Below, in pieces: positions 5,724 through 10,011 of a stretch of DNA of 10,011 nucleotides; the stretch's first letter is position 1; each line of letters begins with the position of its first letter. Below the pieces are notes generated by a model, which worked only from the letters and a program-made list of their open reading frames with translations, had not been told where the DNA came from and searched no databases. Origin of the DNA: an uncultured bacterium (GTDB taxonomy: Bacteria; Bacillota; Clostridia; Oscillospirales; Acutalibacteraceae); assembly GCA_945949625.1 (NCBI GenBank), contig CAMFFI010000028.1:1-10011 (forward strand), given 5' to 3'. The position numbers and the translations under genes were made by a program.

Positions 5724-6728
5724 TTAAAAGCTGTGACTTTTTCTGTCTGTAATTCTAATGTCCCTGCCTACAAAATCAAGCTTAACTGCACAGCCTGCAA
5801 GACGTGAAAGAAAGCGCTGGGAATAATTGCTTTCAATTTCCTTTAAAGTAAGATTTGTGTTTATTATAACCGGTTTTCCCTGAAGCAAACGTGAATTAAA
5901 AATATTATATATTTCTGTTACAGAAAAATTATTAATAAATTCCGTTCCCAAATCGTCTATAATAAGCAAATCGCAGTCTAAAAGTGCATTGAGGGTTTCC
6001 TCTTCCTTATTATTACCGTTTGAAAAATGCTCTTTTTCCAGTTTTGAAAGTATTGAAGGTGCCGAAACATAAATAACGCTGTAACCCTTGTTTATAACCT
6101 CATTTGCAACAGCAAGACTAAGGTGAGTCTTTCCAAGACCTGTGGCACCCTTCATTAAAATACTTTTTGATTTCGGTGTAAAATCCTTCGCATATCTTTT
6201 GCAAAAATTAAATATTTTACTCATCACTTCATAGGGCGAAGGTGAGTTTTCGCTTACATCCATATCATAGTTTTCAAGAGAGAAACTGTCAAAGGTGCAA
6301 AGGGAAAGAGGCGAGCTTGCGTTAAGCTCATCGCAGGAGCATTTTATCAACGCTTTTTTCAGACAATCGCAAACAAGGGTTTTGTTGTTTTCTTCATAAT
6401 ATCCTGTGTCATTACAAATATTGCAGGTAAAATAAGGCTCCAAAGCGTTTTGGGAATATCCGACCGAGGACAGTCTGGTTTTCAGGTTCTCCTGAAGAGA
6501 AAGGCTTTTGGTTTTAAGCTTTTCCATTTCCTCATTTACGTCTTTTCCCATTAAAACAGCCTTTGCGGCCTGAATACCGCAGGAGGAAATTTCCTTATTG
6601 AGCTTTTCAATTTCAGGATGCTTTTTAAAAATTTCTTCCCGTCTTAGCTCTGCATCCTTTTCCGCTTTCATTCTTCTGCCGTTTATCAAATCCATAGCCT
6701 GCGTATAAATATGTTTGCTGTAACTCAT
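5724..6728 (-). CDS. DnaC/DnaI-type replicative helicase loader (AAA+ ATPase)
   Basis: 334 residues, likely the ATPase that loads the replicative helicase DnaB/DnaC onto DNA. The N-terminal part is helical and highly charged (about 1-95). A zinc-finger-like cluster follows, CNIC (102-105) and CDC (120-122), as in DnaI/DnaC-type loaders. The AAA+ domain has Walker A GATGLGKT (194-201), Walker B LLIIDDLG (about 254-261), a sensor-I-like INTN (about 290-293) and the late RFLSRLAG Arg-finger region. An IstB transposon helper is the main alternative, but no istA or transposase is near, and the upstream DnaD-domain gene favours replication. The start is ATG 6726-6728, preceded by GAGGTG at 6733-6738; the TTG at 6749 is less likely. 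It lies 27 bases after the DnaD gene, probably in one operon. Confidence 0.92.
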   Translation of the reverse strand: MSYSKHIYTQAMDLINGRRMKAEKDAELRREEIFKKHPEIEKLNKEISSCGIQAAKAVLMGKDVNEEMEKLKTKSLSLQENLKTRLSSVGYSQNALEPYFTCNICNDTGYYEENNKTLVCDCLKKALIKCSCDELNASSPLSLCTFDSFSLENYDMDVSENSPSPYEVMSKIFNFCKRYAKDFTPKSKSILMKGATGLGKTHLSLAVANEVINKGYSVIYVSAPSILSKLEKEHFSNGNNKEEETLNALLDCDLLIIDDLGTEFINNFSVTEIYNIFNSRLLQGKPVIINTNLTLKEIESNYSQRFLSRLAGCAVKLDFVGRDIRITDRKSHSF

Positions 6729-6732
6729 ATTA

Positions 6733-6738
6733 CACCTC
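6733..6738 (-). promoter_or_regulatory. Ribosome binding site fixing the start of the DnaC/DnaI-type gene
   Basis: The minus strand reads GAGGTG four bases before ATG 6726-6728. It lies inside the seven-codon extension that begins at TTG 6749, so the ATG start (MSYSK) is preferred. Confidence 0.8.
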
Positions 6739-6755
6739 GTTAAATTCAATTCTAA

Positions 6756-7823
6756 TCAGTTGTTTTCATCAAAGAAGCTTGTATTTTCAAGCTCGTCTAT
6801 ATCGTATGAGGGCTTTTGCTGTAATCTTGAAGCCTTAGGCTGTGTACTTTTTGTTTGTCTTTTGCTTTTTATCTGCGACTTATTTTCTATATCAGAAATA
6901 TTTTTTACACCCTCGTTATACCAGCGTTTCAAAATTCCGTCTATATACGAAAACTTCATCTCGCCCTTGGTATCAAGGCATCTTTCGTAAGCTTCACGCA
7001 GCATTTCATCTGAAAAATGCCAAACAGACACCCACTTATTTGCATATGCAAGCTGCTTTGCAGACGGCGTTCCTGCAATATGTATTCCGAAAACGGCGGC
7101 AACCTTTGAAAAATCAACACTTGACTGACGCGCCTCGGTAATTTTCCTTTCCGCGTCCAAAACGGTTGCAACTCCTTCATCTGCCCACTGAATACCGATT
7201 CTTTCGATTGTACGCAAATTGGGCTTATTAATAGTTATGCAGTATTCAACAAGCATCATAATTACAGGTGCGGAAAGTCCGCAGGTATCATATAAGTAAA
7301 CAATTGTTGCAGTATCGGTGTTTGAAAGAGTTTTGCCCAACACCATCTGAACCTCATTAAGCAAATCAACAAGCGTTCTGTCCTTTGCAACAAGCTGGGC
7401 AATTTGAGTATGACTTGGCTTTTGAGTACGGGGCATTACAAGCTTTTGAGGCTTTTCGGTTTTTTCAAAGCTTTGAGGTGTTTTATCCGTATCTTCATAG
7501 GTCAATTTGTTATCAGATGAATTTTCTTTTTGGGAAATATTGTTTGTTTCTTCGGAAGAAGGATAATATTTATCATCAGAAAAAGCAAGTATGCCCTCCT
7601 GCACCCAATATGTAAGAGCGTCCTTAACGTCTTCTTCGTGCATTGCAAGAGCTTTTCCGATTTGCTCATTAGTTAAATTCTCCTGATTGTGACTAAGCAC
7701 ATAAAGCAATACCCTAAGCTGATACGCACTGCTTAATTTCAGCTTTTCATCGGCGACCTTTGAGGGTACTGCAAAAACCGAACCCCAGTTGCCCAAATTT
7801 ATTTTAAATGACATAAATCCCAT
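6756..7823 (-). CDS. DnaD-domain replication protein
   Basis: 355 residues. Residues about 25-85 look like a winged-helix domain (LSSAYQLRVLLYVLSHN, then LTNEQIGKALAMHEEDVKDALTYWVQEGIL), as in DnaD/DnaB primosome proteins. A polar, low-complexity linker spans about 86-140. Two DnaD-type C-terminal units follow: one ending in LRTIERIGIQWADEGV (about 203-218) and one ending in FSYIDGILKRWYNEGV (about 291-306), which carries the YxxxILxxW signature. A Lys/Gln-rich basic tail (about 314-340) may contact DNA. In Firmicutes such proteins act in replication initiation and restart, upstream of helicase loading; the DnaC/DnaI-type gene 27 bases downstream supports that. Start is uncertain: ATG 7821-7823 (MGFMSF) or ATG 7812-7814 (MSFK); neither has a strong ribosome binding site. 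I cannot tell whether it is the DnaD or DnaB ortholog. Confidence 0.9.
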   Translation of the reverse strand: MGFMSFKINLGNWGSVFAVPSKVADEKLKLSSAYQLRVLLYVLSHNQENLTNEQIGKALAMHEEDVKDALTYWVQEGILAFSDDKYYPSSEETNNISQKENSSDNKLTYEDTDKTPQSFEKTEKPQKLVMPRTQKPSHTQIAQLVAKDRTLVDLLNEVQMVLGKTLSNTDTATIVYLYDTCGLSAPVIMMLVEYCITINKPNLRTIERIGIQWADEGVATVLDAERKITEARQSSVDFSKVAAVFGIHIAGTPSAKQLAYANKWVSVWHFSDEMLREAYERCLDTKGEMKFSYIDGILKRWYNEGVKNISDIENKSQIKSKRQTKSTQPKASRLQQKPSYDIDELENTSFFDENN

Positions 7824-7891
7824 CCTATACCTATTATGTTGTTCATTTTATCTTTTATCAGTTTGACAATTGCCGTAACATCAATGTATGC

Positions 7892-7916
7892 GTAGGGACA
7901 ACCCTTGCGGTTGTCC
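7892..7916. repeat. Dispersed palindromic repeat, copy 2
   Basis: Shares GACAACCCTTGCGGTTGTCC exactly with 2222-2241, and 24 of 25 bases when GTAG and the next base are included. Here the hairpin has an 8-bp stem (GGACAACC 7896-7903 with GGTTGTCC 7909-7916) and a five-base loop. It is intergenic like copy 1, which fits a REP-like element. Confidence 0.75.
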
Positions 7917-8119
7917 GAAATTAAATAAATCATTTATCTTATTTTGGGGCGGGATACCCATATATTATTACAACGGCACTCGTCAAGCCATAATTTACTA
8001 AAACAAAACAAACTTTTAAAACACTATTAATAATATAGCACAAATCAATGCAAAAGGCTATATATAAAAGAATAATTAAAATTTAATTTGAGTATATCCT
8101 TTATTTTTGGAAAAAGTTG

Positions 8120-8128
8120 TGGTATATT
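8120..8128 (+). promoter_or_regulatory. Possible extended -10 promoter of the TSCPD gene
   Basis: TGGTATATT is an extended -10 element (hexamer TATATT, 8123-8128) with no good -35. It would start transcription near 8135, leaving a short leader before the ribosome binding site. Confidence 0.4.
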
Positions 8129-8141
8129 GTTAATAAAATCA

Positions 8142-8151
8142 AAGGAAGGTG
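8142..8151 (+). promoter_or_regulatory. Ribosome binding site selecting a TTG start
   Basis: AAGGAAGGTG lies six bases before TTG 8158-8160. The GTG at 8149-8151 is part of this site, so it is unlikely to be the start codon. Confidence 0.75.
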
Positions 8152-8157
8152 ATTAAT

Positions 8158-8409
8158 TTGACGCATACATATATTCCACGTGGAGTTTGCTCCAGAGAAA
8201 TGAAGGTCGAAATTGAAAACGGCAAAATCGTTAATGCAAAAATCACAGGCGGCTGTAACGGCAATACTCAGGGACTTTGCAGTCTTGTAATCGGAATGGA
8301 CGCCGAAGAGGCAATTAAACGATTAGAGGGAATTGACTGCAACGGCAGAGGAACCTCCTGTCCCGATCAGCTTGCAATTGCATTAAAAGAAGCTCTTGAA
8401 GAGGAATAA
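8158..8409 (+). CDS. TSCPD domain protein, TIGR03905 family
   Basis: 83 residues beginning MTHTYIPRGVCSREM when read from TTG. It matches the small TIGR03905 family of unknown function: the conserved GVCS near the N-terminus, GGCNGNTQGLCSL (about 31-43) and the GTSCPDQLA signature (66-74) that gives the TSCPD domain its name. Five cysteines (11, 33, 41, 61, 68) are suited to metal binding. A TSCPD domain also occurs at the C-terminus of some class II ribonucleotide reductases, where it is thought to bind metal; here it stands alone, and no reductase gene is in view. The TTG start is chosen because a strong ribosome binding site fits it and because family members begin a few residues before the YxPxGVCS motif. 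It is a single-gene unit between divergent and convergent neighbours. Confidence 0.9.
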   Translation: MTHTYIPRGVCSREMKVEIENGKIVNAKITGGCNGNTQGLCSLVIGMDAEEAIKRLEGIDCNGRGTSCPDQLAIALKEALEEE

Positions 8410-8433
8410 TCCTCAAAACTGCATATTCTGCAC

Positions 8434-8462
8434 AACAAAAGCGACATTTAAAAATGCCGCTT
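8434..8462 (-). terminator. Terminator of the ApgM-type gene
   Basis: On the minus strand AAGCGGCATT (8453-8462) pairs with AATGTCGCTT (8439-8448), including one G-T pair, and is followed by TTGTTG. It lies about 60 bases after the stop codon of the gene at 8518. On the plus strand the same pair gives an A-C mismatch and no T run. Confidence 0.65.
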
Positions 8463-8468
8463 AAAACC

Positions 8469-8499
8469 TTAACCGCCTGCTGTTAAAACAGGCGGTTAA
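8469..8499 (+). terminator. Hairpin between convergent genes, probably a terminator
   Basis: An 11-bp perfect stem TTAACCGCCTG/CAGGCGGTTAA (8469-8479 with 8489-8499) with a nine-base loop, followed by ATTTATAT. The U tract is imperfect, but position and stem strength fit a terminator for the TSCPD gene, and it may also work on the minus strand. Confidence 0.65.
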
Positions 8500-8517
8500 A
8501 TTTATATGTAATGTATC

Positions 8518-9729
8518 TTATTTTGACAGGAAATAATCCATCATTGTAAAGCCTTTTTCAATGTAATTGCCGGTACTTTTTGCGCTTTCCTCGTTAAAGT
8601 TTGATACCTTGCTGTCAAGCTCCTCCTTACTGCTGTAAATCAAGTAAGGAACAGGAGTTGCTGAATGAGTTTGAATATTGAGAGGCGTAGGATGGTCGGG
8701 ACAAACAAGAACTGCAAAATCGTCATATGATTTTAAAAATTCCACAACAGGTCCCAGGATATACTTGTCTATAAGCTCAATGGCTTTTACCTTATTTTCA
8801 GTCTCTCCTCTGTGTCCGCATTCATCGGGTGCTTCAACGTGAACATACACAAAATCCTGTCCTGACTTAAATTCCTCTATTGCGGCTTTGCACTTACCCT
8901 CAAAGTTTGTGTCAATATATCCGGTAGTGTTTTCAACGTCAACGCTTTTCATATCTGCACAAATGGCAATACCTTTAAGCAAATCAACAGCAGAAATCAT
9001 ACTGCCTTTTTTACCGAACTTTCCGTAAAAGCTGTCAAGCAACGGCTTTGTGCCTTCACCCCAGAACCAACAGGAGTTTGCCGGACGCTTGCCCTCGGCA
9101 ATTCTCTTTTTGTTTACCGGATGGTCCTTTAACAAATCATAGCTTTTCTTCATCATCTCATAAAGCTGTGCAGTATCTTCGCCCTTGGGAAGATAGTCTT
9201 TTACCACTCTTCCGGGAATATCGTGAGGAGGAGTAAGAACTCCGGGGTGAGGATTGCCGTTATTCCATACAAGACAGTGGCGGTATGCAACTCCGGGATA
9301 AAAGGTAAATGTATCATTACCCAAATTCTGCTGAACATAATTAATAAGCTCTTTTGCTTCTTCTGTGGAAATATCGCCGCCGCAATAGTCCACCATTTTT
9401 TTGTCCTCATAATTTTCTTCATCAGAAAGAGTAACAAGGTTACATCTTAATGTAACGTCTGTATTCTTTAAATCTATGCCTATGCTTGCAGCCTCAAGGG
9501 GTGAACGTCCGCTGTAATATTTTGCAGGCTCATAGCCCAGAACAGAAAGGTTAGCCACATCACTGCCGGGCTTTAAGCCTTCTGCAACAGTTTTTACAAT
9601 TCCGACCTCTGCTTTTGCAGCAAGCATATCCATATTAGGCTTATTTGCAACCATCATAGGTGTTTTTCCGTTTAATTTTTCAACAGGCTCATCAGCCATA
9701 CCGTCACAAAGCATTACAAAGTATTTCAT
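8518..9729 (-). CDS. apgM: Cofactor-independent phosphoglycerate mutase, ApgM type, or putative homoserine kinase
   Basis: 403 residues of the alkaline phosphatase superfamily, archaeal-type phosphoglycerate mutase branch. Seen: MLCDGMAD with metal ligand Asp9, PGSDVANLSVLGY with the presumed phospho-Ser56, GRSPLEAASIGI, EAPDECGHRGE (Asp302, His306) and CPDHPTP with Asp345 and His346, plus His355. By family knowledge it would interconvert 3- and 2-phosphoglycerate. However, a bacterial subgroup (TIGR02535) has been proposed to be the homoserine kinase of threonine synthesis, and the sequence alone does not decide; no other thr gene is in view. The start ATG 9727-9729 follows GAGGA eight or so bases upstream. 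It begins 27 bases after prfB, so the two may be co-transcribed. A hairpin terminator follows at 8434-8462. Confidence 0.9.
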   Translation of the reverse strand: MKYFVMLCDGMADEPVEKLNGKTPMMVANKPNMDMLAAKAEVGIVKTVAEGLKPGSDVANLSVLGYEPAKYYSGRSPLEAASIGIDLKNTDVTLRCNLVTLSDEENYEDKKMVDYCGGDISTEEAKELINYVQQNLGNDTFTFYPGVAYRHCLVWNNGNPHPGVLTPPHDIPGRVVKDYLPKGEDTAQLYEMMKKSYDLLKDHPVNKKRIAEGKRPANSCWFWGEGTKPLLDSFYGKFGKKGSMISAVDLLKGIAICADMKSVDVENTTGYIDTNFEGKCKAAIEEFKSGQDFVYVHVEAPDECGHRGETENKVKAIELIDKYILGPVVEFLKSYDDFAVLVCPDHPTPLNIQTHSATPVPYLIYSSKEELDSKVSNFNEESAKSTGNYIEKGFTMMDYFLSK

Positions 9730-9756
9730 ATTATCAATTCCTCACAAATTAATTAA

Positions 9757-10011
9757 TCAGTTATTTTCAAGTGTTCCCTGACTTGCCGCCTTTAAGTAAG
9801 CGTTAATAAAGCCGTCAAGGTCACCGTCCATTACAGCGTTGATGTTACCTGTTTCATAGCCCGTTCTGTGGTCCTTAACCATTGTATAGGGCATAAACAC
9901 ATAGCTTCGTATCTGACTGCCCCAGGTAATTTCTTTCTGAACGCCTTTAATATCCTCGATTTTTTCAAGATGCTCTCTTTCCTTTATTTCAATAAGCTTT
10001 GATTTGAGCAT
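9757..10011 (-). CDS. prfB: Peptide chain release factor 2, C-terminal part, cut by the window edge
   Basis: 84 residues are visible and the frame runs off the window, so the Met at the edge (MLKSKL) is internal. It matches the RF2 C-terminus: KEITWGSQIRSYVF, then YTMVKDHRTGYETGN, then AVMDGDLDGFINAYL. RF2 releases finished proteins at UGA and UAA stop codons. The catalytic GGQ loop and the codon-recognition tripeptide, as well as any programmed frameshift near the start, would lie outside the window. Its own stop is TGA (9757-9759), a codon RF2 reads. RF2 rather than RF1 is chosen because of the WGSQIRSYVF segment typical of RF2. It is followed after 27 bases by the ApgM-type gene on the same strand. 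Confidence 0.95.
   Translation of the reverse strand: MLKSKLIEIKEREHLEKIEDIKGVQKEITWGSQIRSYVFMPYTMVKDHRTGYETGNINAVMDGDLDGFINAYLKAASQGTLENN

Larger units (their letters stand above)
7824..8157. other. Divergent intergenic region, no gene seen
   Basis: 334 AT-rich bases between the divergent DnaD-domain and TSCPD genes. It contains the second palindromic repeat (7892-7916), a short G-rich stretch near 7947-7954, the AT palindrome AATTAAAATTTAATT at 8074-8088, which may act as a curved or UP-type element, and the TSCPD promoter and ribosome binding site. No clear promoter for the DnaD operon was found. Confidence 0.6.

Noticed and set aside
5724..6728. IstB transposition helper of an IS21-type element
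   Set aside because: No istA, no inverted-repeat ends, and the adjacent DnaD-domain gene points to replication instead.
9223..9450. Overlapping frames on both strands within the ApgM-type gene
   Set aside because: These are shadows in other frames of a gene whose protein matches its family over the full length.
1..10011. CRISPR array, toxin-antitoxin, phage or defence cluster
   Set aside because: No regularly spaced direct repeats, integrase, transposase or recognisable defence gene was seen; gene content is housekeeping.

Overview
The window looks like ordinary chromosomal backbone of a low-GC Firmicute, most likely a gut-type Clostridia (Oscillospiraceae/Ruminococcaceae-like). Grounds: AT-rich intergenic DNA, strong GGAGG-type ribosome binding sites, tRNA genes with encoded CCA, a Gram-positive PcrA helicase, a DnaD-domain protein next to a DnaC/DnaI-type helicase loader, a DUF4358 lipoprotein, a TIGR03905 (TSCPD) protein and a cysteine-rich protein family that I know only from Clostridia. 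The lineage is inferred from gene families, not from a marker gene.

Layout, left to right. (1) 1-1201, plus strand: the 3' part of an exported, probably lipid-anchored alkaline phosphatase, cut by the window edge and closed by a strong hairpin terminator. (2) 1254-2096, minus: a cysteine-rich protein of unknown function, convergent with the phosphatase. (3) 2111-2396: non-coding, with an inverted repeat in the leader of the cysteine-rich gene, one copy of a 20-base palindromic repeat and the pcrA terminator. (4) 2397-4613, minus: pcrA. (5) 4854-5318, minus: a DUF4358 lipoprotein. (6) 5376-5559, minus: tRNA-Pro(CGG) and tRNA-Gln(CTG) behind a near-consensus promoter. (7) 5724-7823, minus: a two-gene cluster, DnaD-domain protein then DnaC/DnaI-type ATPase, presumably the helicase-loading pair. 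(8) 7824-8157: a divergent intergenic region with the second palindromic repeat. (9) 8158-8409, plus: the small TSCPD protein, read from a TTG start. (10) 8518-10011, minus: an ApgM-type phosphoglycerate mutase (or the homoserine kinase proposed for this family), directly downstream of the C-terminal part of prfB.

The genes are mostly housekeeping: replication and repair (pcrA, the dnaD-dnaC pair), translation (two tRNAs, RF2) and central or amino-acid metabolism. Most transcription units are one or two genes long with recognisable hairpin terminators. I see no integrase, transposase, CRISPR array, toxin-antitoxin pair or defence island, and I do not claim a new multi-gene system. The points most worth a second look are the missing zinc-ligand histidine in the phosphatase, the two-copy palindromic repeat, a terminator-like hairpin that leaves no room for a promoter before tRNA-Pro, and the cysteine-rich protein family.
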